Assembly (NCBI GenBank): GCA_024281015.1
Contig: JAMXLL010000170.1
Coordinates: 1 to 34,221, forward strand
Source of the DNA: Candidatus Binataceae bacterium
Lineage (GTDB): Bacteria; Desulfobacterota; Binatia; Binatales; Binataceae
Direction: 5' to 3'
Length of the DNA: 34,221 bases
Below, piece after piece: positions 16,211 to 23,926 of this stretch. The notes below the pieces were generated by a model that was not told the origin of the DNA, did no database searches, and saw only the letters and a program-made list of their open reading frames with translations. Every line of letters begins with the position of its first letter. Position 1 is the stretch's first letter. A program made the position numbers and the translations under genes.

Positions 16211-16240
16211 TGAAGTTAGCATGTTCATTTTGAAGTTAGC
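16211..16240. promoter_or_regulatory. Phased direct repeat upstream of the CmcJ-like gene
   Basis: Two identical copies of TGAAGTTAGC (16211-16220 and 16231-16240) start exactly 20 bp apart, close to two turns of DNA, so both present the same face to a protein. They lie 85-114 bp before the CmcJ-like start, a normal place for an activator site. Confidence 0.5.
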
Positions 16241-16250
16241 CGCACAAAGG

Positions 16251-16378
16251 CTGCGCCGAGATGCTCGCCTTGTTTGTCACCGTCGCGCCGGTGCGCCCAA
16301 GACTCCCGCCGCTACGCTCCGCTTTTGAGAAGACCATCTTGCTGTTGCCTCGAAATGAAGTGCTGAGTCTCGGCGCAG
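16251..16378. repeat. Perfect 11-bp terminal-type inverted repeat enclosing 106 bp
   Basis: CTGCGCCGAGA at 16251-16261 is the exact reverse complement of TCTCGGCGCAG at 16368-16378. Short inverted ends around a non-coding core resemble a miniature element, but no target duplication flanks it, so chance or a folded RNA are alternatives. Confidence 0.35.
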
Positions 16379-16526
16379 TCGATTTCCGTCGCTCACTCAG
16401 GACCGCAAATGAGCGCCGCTTCGCCTGCCACTGCAAAACCGACGCACGGAATGACAAGACCAGGGCTCGAAGCACCGCCAATTTTCGCTGGAGATTTCTA
16501 ACTCACCACACCTTGAAGGCCAAAGC

Positions 16527-17741
16527 TCAAGCGCTATGCTCGCTCTGATGAGTAAGTATGCGGGCGGCGGCGCGCGCAATATATAACTCTTCGTCCAACG
16601 GAATCACGTAGACGCCGACAGGCGATTGCGGGTCGCTGATGCACGCCTCACGGCCGTTGCCATTGCGATTGCTTTCCCGGTCAATGATGATTCCGAGCGG
16701 CTCGAGCCCGATGCATGACAGTTCACGCACGGTATCGGAATGTTCACCGATACCACCACCAAACACTATACAATCAGTTTGTCCCAGCACCGCCATGTAG
16801 GCGCCTATGTACTTGCGCACCCGGTAGCAGAACATCTCTATCGCGAGTGCCGCATGCTCATTCTGTTCAGCGACGGCCGTGATCTCCCGGAGATCGCCGG
16901 AAACACCCGAAACGCCCAGCAGACCGGACTCATGGTTGAGTATCCGTTCTACCTGGTCTGGTGAAAGCTTCTCACCGGCCGCGAGAAAGGTGAAGATTGC
17001 CGGGTCGATGTCGCCGCTGCGAGTACCCATCATGAGGCCTTCGAGCGGCGTCAGGCCCATCGAGGTATCCACGGAGCGCCCTTGCCTGATGGCAGCGGCC
17101 GAGCATCCGGCGCCCAGATGTAGCGTCACCAGATTGAGTTTTTCCGGCGAAGTGCTGCACATCGCGGCGCATCGCTCCATCATCCACGCATGGCCGATTC
17201 CATGAAAACCGAACCGGTGGATCCCGTAGCGCTCGCTCAGCGAATGCGGAATCGCATAATTGCTGGCCGCCGGCGGGATGCTGCGGTGAAAACCCGTGTC
17301 GGTAATAATTACCGCCGGTATGCCCGGCAGTTTCTGGCTAACAGCACGAAGTACAGAAAGGGCCGGCGGGTTGTGCAGCGGAGCAAACCGGGATGCCTCG
17401 TCGAGCGCGCGTATTGTCGTGTCGCTTACGAGGGCCGCTTCAGCCACGTGGTCACCACCATGCACGATGCGATGAGCGACTGCATCGATACTGGCGGTGC
17501 CACCCTGCCCCAGCCAATCTAACGCCCGGACGGCAGCGGCGCAGTGGTCAGCGGTTGGCCATGACAGCAGAAGCTTGCGACCGCTTTCCTCAATCATGCG
17601 GATATTGGCGTGCGGCCCGATTCGTTCGAATACACCGCGGGCTAACCGGTGCTCTTTTGCCAGGTTTTGGCCCGAGTCCTCGAGCTCAATCAGTTCAAAC
17701 TTGAGCGACGAGCTCCCGCAATTGAATACTGCAATGCGCAT
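16527..17741 (-). CDS. ackA: Acetate kinase
   Basis: Interconverts acetyl phosphate and ADP with acetate and ATP in the cytoplasm. The 404 residues show the acetokinase layout: N7 and the GSSSLK loop (9-14), RIVHGG (91-96), DTGFH (149-153), the adenosine-phosphate block DTSMGLTPLEGLMMGTRSGDIDP and FGGGIGEHSD near the C-terminus. The motif normally read as RxYGFHGTSH is RFGFHGIGH here (177-185), a T-S to I-G change that marks a divergent member; propionate or another short acid is possible. No phosphotransacetylase or phosphoketolase gene is in the window. It is the last gene of the operon beginning at 22716. The ATG has no ribosome site and lies 4 nt after the stop of a short ORF that overlaps the glpD stop. 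Confidence 0.93.
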   Translation of the reverse strand: MRIAVFNCGSSSLKFELIELEDSGQNLAKEHRLARGVFERIGPHANIRMIEESGRKLLLSWPTADHCAAAVRALDWLGQGGTASIDAVAHRIVHGGDHVAEAALVSDTTIRALDEASRFAPLHNPPALSVLRAVSQKLPGIPAVIITDTGFHRSIPPAASNYAIPHSLSERYGIHRFGFHGIGHAWMMERCAAMCSTSPEKLNLVTLHLGAGCSAAAIRQGRSVDTSMGLTPLEGLMMGTRSGDIDPAIFTFLAAGEKLSPDQVERILNHESGLLGVSGVSGDLREITAVAEQNEHAALAIEMFCYRVRKYIGAYMAVLGQTDCIVFGGGIGEHSDTVRELSCIGLEPLGIIIDRESNRNGNGREACISDPQSPVGVYVIPLDEELYIARAAARILTHQSEHSA

Positions 17742-17745
17742 CGAA

Positions 17746-17814
17746 TTAGGTTTGCACGCTCAGGTGATCTGATTTCACCGCAATGCCATGGGCGTGGAAG
17801 GCAGCAGCAATCAC
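17746..17814 (-). CDS. Possible 22-codon ORF linking glpD and ackA
   Basis: A GTG start overlaps the glpD stop as GTGA (17811-17814), preceded by GCGAGG. The frame runs 22 codons to a TAA that ends 4 nt before the ackA ATG. The peptide begins MIAAAFHAHGIAVK if GTG is read as methionine. The layout is what translational coupling would need, because ackA has no ribosome site of its own. It is short enough to be chance, and I recognise no family. Confidence 0.35.
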   Translation of the reverse strand: MIAAAFHAHGIAVKSDHLSVQT

Positions 17815-19505
17815 CCTCGCTGATCGATAACAATTTTATTTTGATTGCGCCATTCGGGTGAGCTCGCCCTATCCCGCGCGCCGTCATCGAGACGGCTGCC
17901 ATCGAGCAACTTGATGAACAAGCCTAATTCGCGGCGCTGACGTTCCACTCCCCAGCCCAGCTCCTGCCCCATCAGGCTCGCGACCCGAGACGCCGCTGCG
18001 CGGGCGATTCGCGGTTGTCTCCAGCTCATACCCGTGCGGCGATTCAGGAAGTCAGCGAGAGATCGCGCGAACTCATTGCGAACAGCATGAATTACCTCGG
18101 CCGCAATTACCGATGAGCCCGGCGCCAATGGCTGTGCCAATTCCGGGCGCTCGGCCGCGATCCGTGCAATCAAACCGGCCCGGGTTCCATAACGCTCCGC
18201 GAGAAGCTGGAGCATCTCGGCAATGGGCTGGTCGTGCCGGGCATCTGCCACCATTTGTCGCGCGCCGGGCAAAGGGACCGTCAGAGTCGGCGTTCTTCCA
18301 TAAGCAAGTCCCATCATCTTCATTATGCGGTCGACTATACGGGCCGCGGTTTCGCGATGGGTCGTAAGCTTGCCTCCGGCTATGGTTAGCAAACCCGAGC
18401 GGCTGAGTGAGATAAGCTCCTCGCGCGCAACGGATGAGGGCCGACGGTGCACCGAGTTCGGGAGAATGCGAAGACCGGCAAAGCATGCAGCGACATGATG
18501 GTGGCTCAGGCGCACCTCGGGAAGCGACCGGTTGATGGTATCCAGCAGATACCCGGCATCTGCCGGATCAACCTGTACACCGTCGCATCGCCCGTCGAAA
18601 TCCGTGTCGGTAGTACCAATCAACACACAGTCATCGTACCTAATCACGAAGACGATGCGGCCGCGACCGTCAGTCAACACCAGCGAGTTTCGCACCGGAA
18701 GGGATAGCGGCTCGATTACCAGGTGAACTCCCTTGGTCAGGCGTCCAAGCGGCCGGCATCCAGCATCGTCCAGCCGCCGTATTTCATCGGCCCACGGTCC
18801 GGCGGCATTGACAAACGCCCGCGCGCGGATTTCGAGCGGAGCACCGGACTCGGCATCACGTGCCAGGAGCGCCGCGGTCCTATGCTCCACTCGTGCAAAA
18901 CCTTCGACGTTTACGTAATTCGCCGCCGCTGCTCCGTGATATGCGGCATCCAGCAAATTCTCCAGGGTTATTCGGGCATCGTCACCCTGTGCGTCGAGGT
19001 AGGCTGCCCCGCCGGCGAGATCCTCGGGACGCAGCCCCGGCTCAACGTGGCGTACCTCATCCCTGCTAAGCCACTGATGCCTGTCAGAGGATGGGAGTCG
19101 CGCGAAAAGGTCGTAAAGAACCAGGCCCATGGACACTGCGGTCCGCCGGGGATGCTGTCCACGATAGAACGGAAACAGGAACTTGAGGGGATGCACCAGG
19201 TGCGGTGCGGTAACATGGCGCAGCCGCTCGCGCTCGCGTAACGCGCGATACACCAGCCGCAGCTGGCCTTGCGGCAGGTAGCGCAGCCCGCCATGAATCA
19301 GCTTCGATGAGTGCGATGAGGTGCCGGCGGCAAAGTCACTTTTGTCAACTACCGCGGTCTTCAAGCCGCGCATCGCTGCGTCGCGCGCAACCGCGGCCCC
19401 GATGATTCCGCCGCCGATCACTGCAACATCGAAGGTTTCGCGCCGCAATCGCGCGAGGTTGGTCTCGCGGTCGGTGGTGGGCTCAGTTGGCCCCGGCGGT
19501 CGCAA
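17811..19505 (-). CDS. glpD: FAD-dependent glycerol-3-phosphate dehydrogenase
   Basis: Oxidises sn-glycerol 3-phosphate to dihydroxyacetone phosphate at the inner face of the membrane and passes electrons to quinone. The dinucleotide-binding motif is VIGGGIIGA at 29-37, followed by TSSHSSKLIHGGLRYL (62-77), the hallmark of GlpD. The C-terminal cap domain includes RNEFARSLADFLNRRTGM. At 564 residues the length is normal for long bacterial GlpD. The start is probably TTG at 19505; no ATG lies between the upstream in-frame stop and the FAD motif. It sits 39 nt after the molybdoenzyme gene and before ackA. No glycerol kinase or facilitator gene is beside it, which is unusual for a glp locus. Confidence 0.94.
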   Translation of the reverse strand: MRPPGPTEPTTDRETNLARLRRETFDVAVIGGGIIGAAVARDAAMRGLKTAVVDKSDFAAGTSSHSSKLIHGGLRYLPQGQLRLVYRALRERERLRHVTAPHLVHPLKFLFPFYRGQHPRRTAVSMGLVLYDLFARLPSSDRHQWLSRDEVRHVEPGLRPEDLAGGAAYLDAQGDDARITLENLLDAAYHGAAAANYVNVEGFARVEHRTAALLARDAESGAPLEIRARAFVNAAGPWADEIRRLDDAGCRPLGRLTKGVHLVIEPLSLPVRNSLVLTDGRGRIVFVIRYDDCVLIGTTDTDFDGRCDGVQVDPADAGYLLDTINRSLPEVRLSHHHVAACFAGLRILPNSVHRRPSSVAREELISLSRSGLLTIAGGKLTTHRETAARIVDRIMKMMGLAYGRTPTLTVPLPGARQMVADARHDQPIAEMLQLLAERYGTRAGLIARIAAERPELAQPLAPGSSVIAAEVIHAVRNEFARSLADFLNRRTGMSWRQPRIARAAASRVASLMGQELGWGVERQRRELGLFIKLLDGSRLDDGARDRASSPEWRNQNKIVIDQRG

Positions 19506-19544
19506 CTCTCTGCTCGCGAGATGCTTTAAGCCTGCATCGGTACT

Positions 19545-20177
19545 TTATTCGCCGGAGTCTTCCTGGAATGAGTAGCGTTCTTCGGTCCATGGATCGCCGT
19601 GGTTATGATAGCCGCGGACTTCCCAGAAACCTCGGCGCTCCTTGGCGCAGAATTCGATAGCGCGGACCCACTTGGCACTCTTCCAGCCGTATAGTTTCGG
19701 CACGACCAGCCTTAGCGGCCAACCATGGTCAGGTTCGAGGTCCTTGCCATCATGCCGATAGGCCAAAATCACGTCGTCGCCGAGGAATTCCGCGAGTTCC
19801 AGGTTTGTAGTGTAGCCGCCATCGCAATGCACGAACACGTAGCGGGCGGCCGGTCTAAGCCTCACCACCTTCATCAGCTCGCTGACTTTTACCCCTTCCC
19901 ACCGGTTATCGTAGCGCGACCAGGAGGTGACGCAGTGAAAGTCCGACGTCTGACTATGCAGCGGAAGCTTGCGGAATTCTTCCCAGGTAAACCGCCACGG
20001 CTTTTCGAGCAGTCCGATGAGGCGAAAATCCCATTTGGCAGGATTGAAGCGTGGTGTCGGTCCGTAACTCAGCACCGGCAACTTCTTGACTACAGTCTGA
20101 CCTGGTGGAAGCCGCTCATGCTGACCCTCAGGTTGCGCAGGTTTCGCCATAAGTGAAATCAATACCGAACGCTGCAT
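19545..20177 (-). CDS. Sulfite-oxidase-like molybdopterin oxidoreductase
   Basis: A 210-residue protein containing only the molybdopterin-binding fold of the sulfite oxidase/YedY family. The molybdenum-ligating cysteine is C82 in DFHCVTSWSRYDNRWEGV. Further family blocks are HCDGGYTTNLELAEF, LAYRHDGKDLEPDHGWPLRLVVPKLYGWKSAKWV and GFWEVRGYHNHGDPWTEERY. There is no signal peptide and no haem or dimerisation domain, so it is probably cytoplasmic, unlike periplasmic MsrP. The ATG at 20177 is used; an ATG at 20150 would remove nine residues. It lies between the dehydrogenase and glpD in a compact operon. The substrate (sulfite, sulfoxide or other) is not evident. Confidence 0.9.
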   Translation of the reverse strand: MQRSVLISLMAKPAQPEGQHERLPPGQTVVKKLPVLSYGPTPRFNPAKWDFRLIGLLEKPWRFTWEEFRKLPLHSQTSDFHCVTSWSRYDNRWEGVKVSELMKVVRLRPAARYVFVHCDGGYTTNLELAEFLGDDVILAYRHDGKDLEPDHGWPLRLVVPKLYGWKSAKWVRAIEFCAKERRGFWEVRGYHNHGDPWTEERYSFQEDSGE

Positions 20178-20211
20178 CGCAGCGGAAGAGGATCAAAGGT
20201 GTTTCGAAGCA

Positions 20212-21321
20212 TCACTCGCTAAGCCGTGCGTCGACTGAAGTCATCGCGTTCAGCACCGCCTCAGTCATTTCGCTGGTTGTCGCCTTGCCGCCCAAGTCAG
20301 GCGTCAGCGTTTGACCCGCGCGCAACACTTCGCCGATCGCCTTACGTATGCGAAGGGCGGCTTCCTTATGGTCCAGATAGTCTGCCAGCATTGCACCAGA
20401 AAGAATCGCCGCTACCGGATTCGCGACATTTTTCCCGGCGATATCCGGCGCCGTACCATGGACCGCTTCGAAGATAGCACCCTTTTCCCCGTAATTTGCC
20501 CCTGGCACCATCCCAAGTCCGCCGACTAGACCCGCACAAAGATCGGAAACAATGTCCCCGTAGAGGTTTTCGAGCAGTAAGACATCGAAAGCGCGCGGAG
20601 TCGTTACCAGGCGCATGCAGGCGGCATCGACGATCTGCTCGTCGTACGTTACATCTTTGTAATCGGCCGCGACGCGGCGGGCGCATTTCAGGAATAGCCC
20701 GTCAGAGAGCTTCATAATGTTGGCCTTATGAATTGCGGTCACTGACTTGCGGCGGTTGCGGCGCGCATAATCGAAGGCGAAACGGGCGATCCGGGTCGAC
20801 GCGCGCGCGGTTATCACTTTGACGCTTTCTACCACACCGGGTGTGACCTGATGCTCAATGCCGGCGTAGAGATCTTCAGTGCTCTCACGCACCACCACGA
20901 GGTCGACATCGCGAAAAGGTGCCTGCACGCCCTCGAAACTGCGGGTCGGCCGCAGATTAGCATAAAGGTTGAATGTCTTGCGCAGGTAAACGTTAATCGA
21001 CCGGTACCCTTGGCCGACCTGCGTCTCCAGCGGGCCCTTAAGAGCGATTCTCGTACGACGGAGCGAATTCAACAGCGAATCGGGAATCGGGGTGCCCAGG
21101 GTTTTTAGAGCCCCGGCTCCGGCTTGCTGAACGTCCCAGTTAATCAGGAGGCCTGCCGCTTCGAGTACGCGAACGGCTGCCCCAGTCACCTCGGGCCCGA
21201 CTCCATCGCCGGGGATAAGAGTAACCCGCGGCGCAGTCTGCAGGACTTGCCCCTTCGCGCCATTCTGGTCGGACTGAGATGCAGCACCGTTACCACTTTG
21301 ACGATTTCGGATTTGCGCCAT
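20212..21321 (-). CDS. NAD-dependent isocitrate/isopropylmalate-type dehydrogenase
   Basis: A 369-residue beta-decarboxylating dehydrogenase that oxidises a 2-hydroxyacid such as isocitrate to a 2-oxoacid plus CO2. The fold start VTLIPGDGVGPEV, the substrate loop LRPTRSFEGV, VVRESTEDLYAGIEHQ, the catalytic AIHKANIMK, the metal site YGDIVSDLCAGLVGGLGMVPGANYG and the nucleotide loop EAVHGTAPDIAGKNVANP are all present. The STEDLYAGIE form fits NAD-type isocitrate dehydrogenase better than LeuB, and no leu genes are near. An N-terminal extension of about 30 polar residues (RNRQSGNGAASQSDQNGAKG) precedes the fold. The start is the ATG at 21321; a GTG at 21330 is possible. Other 2-hydroxyacids, such as tartrate or homoisocitrate, cannot be excluded. 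Confidence 0.88.
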   Translation of the reverse strand: MAQIRNRQSGNGAASQSDQNGAKGQVLQTAPRVTLIPGDGVGPEVTGAAVRVLEAAGLLINWDVQQAGAGALKTLGTPIPDSLLNSLRRTRIALKGPLETQVGQGYRSINVYLRKTFNLYANLRPTRSFEGVQAPFRDVDLVVVRESTEDLYAGIEHQVTPGVVESVKVITARASTRIARFAFDYARRNRRKSVTAIHKANIMKLSDGLFLKCARRVAADYKDVTYDEQIVDAACMRLVTTPRAFDVLLLENLYGDIVSDLCAGLVGGLGMVPGANYGEKGAIFEAVHGTAPDIAGKNVANPVAAILSGAMLADYLDHKEAALRIRKAIGEVLRAGQTLTPDLGGKATTSEMTEAVLNAMTSVDARLSE

Positions 21322-21360
21322 GATATACACGGCTAGCTGGCAGCCGCTTCGCCCATTGCC

Positions 21361-22716
21361 CTAATAGTTCACCAAACCCACGAAAATATCGGCAACATTG
21401 GTCCCAGTCGGCCCGATGATCACCAGATCCCCTAGTGCCTTAAAGAAATTGTAGCAGTCGTTGCGGTCGAGCGCAGACTTCGCGTCAAGCCCTGCTTCGT
21501 TGGCGCGGATAAGGGTAGTCGGCGTAGCTATCGCTCCAGCCGCGTCCGTCGGGCCGTCAATCCCGTCGGTCCCGGCAAACAGCGCGACCATGCGGCGGTC
21601 CGCGCCATGCTGTGCGAGTTCGAACGAGGCCGCTAATGCGGCCTGCTGCGATCGCCCTCCTTTGCCATTCCCCTTCACCTGCACGACCGTCTCGCCGCCG
21701 GCAATTACGCATGTGCGATCACCCTCGAGGGTGCACATGAAGCTTCCAAGAGCAGCGCCTGTTTGATTCGCGTCGCCGTTAAGGTCGCGACCGCGCACCA
21801 CGTTGTAATGAAGTCTCGCGGCAGCATCGCAGGCCGCTCCGATTGCTGTGTCGTTATCGGCAATTATGAGGTTGTGGACGCGTGCCAGTGCCGGGTCGCC
21901 GGGTTTAATAGTTTCGTCCAGCTCGCCTGCCGCTCCTCGTTCGAGATGATCGCGGGCGCCCTCCGGCGCGCGCCCCCAGATACGGCGGCGTTTCAGAATT
22001 GCAATCGCGTCAGAATAAGTGGTCGGATCAGCGGCGGTTGGACCCGAACCAATCGCAGCCAGATCGTTCCCCGGCACATCCGAAAGGATCAGCGTTAAAA
22101 AGTTGGCATCCGACGCCTTCAGCAAACGCCCGCCCTTTATCCCCGAGAGATGGCGCCGCAGCGTGTTTAGCTCGCGGATCGACGCGCCGGCCTTCATCAA
22201 GGCCGATGCCACCGCGACTTTGTCAGCAAGCGTGAGGGCATGGGCGGGCACCGCCATTAATGCTGACGCCCCTCCGCTTAGCATCAGCACAATCAGATCG
22301 TCGCTGCGCGCATTGGCGACAAACTCGAGTGCGGAGCGGCCGGCGGCCTCCGACGACTCGTCAGGTATAGGATGCGCCGCACATGCCACACGGAAAATGG
22401 GAAGGTCAGGTGAGCGGTCCTCCGCCCTTCGACTGCCCGCGCCAGGGACGATCACGAGGGCATTTTGGAGTTTAGATCCGATCTGAACACTTCCTTCTAT
22501 CGCCATACCCATTGCTGCTTTGCCAATGGCGAGCAGATGCACCCTCCGGGCTCTTTCCAGCATCCCTCGGAGGTTCCCGGTACCCGGCACCTGACCCTGA
22601 AATGCAGCCGAGACAACCCGGCGCGGATCAACCGCGGCGACCGCCGCTGCGAAGATCCGCATCAGATCAGCGCGCGCTTGCGACTGCGCGCGTTTGCTGT
22701 GATTGGGGTCAGTCAT
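21361..22716 (-). CDS. Glycerate 2-kinase (type II, MOFRL/DUF4147)
   Basis: Phosphorylates D-glycerate to 2-phosphoglycerate, feeding lower glycolysis from glyoxylate, serine-cycle or sugar-acid breakdown. It has 451 residues and the two-domain layout of GckA/TtuD enzymes: AIGKAA (K66), VLMLSGGASAL (144-153), the active-site strand NTLRRHLSGIKGGRL (184-198, R188 and K195), SDVPGNDLAAIGSGPT, then the MOFRL domain with GGETVVQVKGNGKGGRSQQ and FAGTDGIDGPTDAAGA. It is first in the five-gene operon ending with ackA, with about 40 nt to the next gene. Its neighbours (isocitrate-type dehydrogenase, glpD) make a C3/C2-acid route plausible. Confidence 0.93.
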   Translation of the reverse strand: MTDPNHSKRAQSQARADLMRIFAAAVAAVDPRRVVSAAFQGQVPGTGNLRGMLERARRVHLLAIGKAAMGMAIEGSVQIGSKLQNALVIVPGAGSRRAEDRSPDLPIFRVACAAHPIPDESSEAAGRSALEFVANARSDDLIVLMLSGGASALMAVPAHALTLADKVAVASALMKAGASIRELNTLRRHLSGIKGGRLLKASDANFLTLILSDVPGNDLAAIGSGPTAADPTTYSDAIAILKRRRIWGRAPEGARDHLERGAAGELDETIKPGDPALARVHNLIIADNDTAIGAACDAAARLHYNVVRGRDLNGDANQTGAALGSFMCTLEGDRTCVIAGGETVVQVKGNGKGGRSQQAALAASFELAQHGADRRMVALFAGTDGIDGPTDAAGAIATPTTLIRANEAGLDAKSALDRNDCYNFFKALGDLVIIGPTGTNVADIFVGLVNY

Positions 22717-22806
22717 CAGGCGACTATACCGCGCAATATTTTAAGACTGTATTGCAGGTAATCGTCGCCCCAAAATCCCGGGCAAGCGCTGCCGACATAC
22801 GGATAG

Positions 22807-23673
22807 TTATGGCAAGAATGGATCGCGGTAGGTCGCCAGTACCTGGTTCGCCTTCTCACGATCTAAAAAAGTTTGGCCGTTTATTCCAACCGAAGGATAC
22901 CAACCAGCTTGTGCCTGGCTATGCTTCAATTCCGCTATGCGCTCGTAACATTCATCCATAGTAACGCGGTGGGGACACGAGCCGATGAGATGATAAAATT
23001 CATGTTTGAGTGCAGCCGCGGGACTCATCAGGAGCGTGTTGAAGGAATCGCCATAAGCGATTGCCCAGCCATGCGTCATTGTCGCATCGTCAACCTCGCC
23101 CAAAATCTCGGGCATCGCGAGTAACGTTCCTAACGTAAGAAACGCCGGTCCGTTGGCGTACAAGTAATCGGCAGCATTGCGGTTGACCAGCCAGAACACG
23201 CGATCACACGATTGCGTCAATGGAACCGCGTCTATCTCGTCGAGCAATTCATTGTGCCAAAAGCCTCTGCGTGGCAGCTCACCACGATCAATGAAGTTAA
23301 CCGTGACGTTGTACTGCTTCCATTCCTCAATGGTCCCGGCGAGAAGCTGTCTCTCGCGTTCAGGTGGCACTCCCGTATCCCGGTAAATACATACATTCAC
23401 TGAACGCCAGGATCCAAAATCTGTTGCTGCATACTTCGTTTCATCCCACCTGCCGATGGTCGTCGCGCAGGCTTGAAGGAATAGCATTGCAAACGGAATA
23501 GCTGCGATCAGTCCGGCTTGCAGGCATCCGTTTCCAGCACCAGCGTTGGGCCGAAAAGAAGCGCATATAACGGGAAGCTGTGTTGCGAACGCCCGGAACA
23601 CGGCTCGGCTGCCTGACACGCCTATGTCGGAGTGACGTCTGCCCGGATGCCGCTTTACTGAAGGAGTGCGCAC
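22807..23673 (-). CDS. Lipoprotein with a metzincin-like HExxH motif
   Basis: Up to 288 residues. A hydrophobic stretch AGLIAAIPFAMLFLQAC ends in a lipobox with C69 as the lipidated cysteine, so the mature protein would be anchored in the outer membrane or periplasm. Near the C-terminus KHEFYHLIGSCPH (223-235) gives HExxHxxG and then a third histidine, one residue later than in classic metzincins (HExxHxxGxxH). This suggests a zinc peptidase or a relic of one. Cysteines at 95, 156, 233 and 242 may form disulfides. The GTG at 23673 leaves an odd 50-residue N-terminus before the signal; a GTG at residue 25 is also possible. It is transcribed towards the glycerate kinase operon. I do not recognise a named family. 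Confidence 0.7.
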   Translation of the reverse strand: MRTPSVKRHPGRRHSDIGVSGSRAVFRAFATQLPVICASFRPNAGAGNGCLQAGLIAAIPFAMLFLQACATTIGRWDETKYAATDFGSWRSVNVCIYRDTGVPPERERQLLAGTIEEWKQYNVTVNFIDRGELPRRGFWHNELLDEIDAVPLTQSCDRVFWLVNRNAADYLYANGPAFLTLGTLLAMPEILGEVDDATMTHGWAIAYGDSFNTLLMSPAAALKHEFYHLIGSCPHRVTMDECYERIAELKHSQAQAGWYPSVGINGQTFLDREKANQVLATYRDPFLP

Positions 23674-23675
23674 CT

Positions 23676-23709
23676 GAGCAATTTTCAGCAGAAAATTGCT
23701 CTAGGTCAA
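23676..23709 (-). promoter_or_regulatory. Candidate promoter with an overlapping perfect palindrome
   Basis: On the minus strand TTGACC (23704-23709) and GAAAAT (23681-23686) are 17 bp apart, a fair sigma-70 promoter for the lipoprotein gene. A perfect 11-bp inverted repeat, GAGCAATTTTC (23676-23686) and GAAAATTGCTC (23691-23701) around AGCA, covers the spacer and the -10 box. A repressor bound there would block polymerase. The predicted transcript start falls at or next to the GTG at 23673. Confidence 0.55.
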
Positions 23710-23926
23710 CGAATTATCGCCACCATGCCAATTCTGGGCTAGAATTAGCAATTAGTCCTCGATTAAGGCTCATTTGGGGAAACAACCGCAGCCGAACTCA
23801 AATTAGAGTAAATCTCAGTCTCTCAAATGAAGGTAAAATCGAGCGGGCGAACTTTGCCTAAGGCGTCCCACAGCTCCAGGAAGTCGCGTGATCGTAATCT
23901 CAGGCCCTGGGCAGCCAGTGCTAGTC

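Larger units (their letters stand above)
16127..16526. other. Non-coding region with direct and inverted repeats
   Basis: A 400-nt stretch between the CmcJ-like gene start and the ackA stop. It holds the two copies of TGAAGTTAGC at 16211-16240, a long-range perfect 11-bp inverted repeat (16251-16261 with 16368-16378) and a local CACCG/CGGTG palindrome near 16278. Small open frames occur on both strands but none has a ribosome site or protein-like composition. It may be a decayed mobile or repeat element; this cannot be proved from one copy. Confidence 0.5.

Noticed and set aside
20160-20214. Short frame starting at TGATG after the dehydrogenase stop
   Set aside because: Sixteen codons only, out of frame with the next gene, and the molybdoenzyme start lies inside it; nothing separates it from chance.
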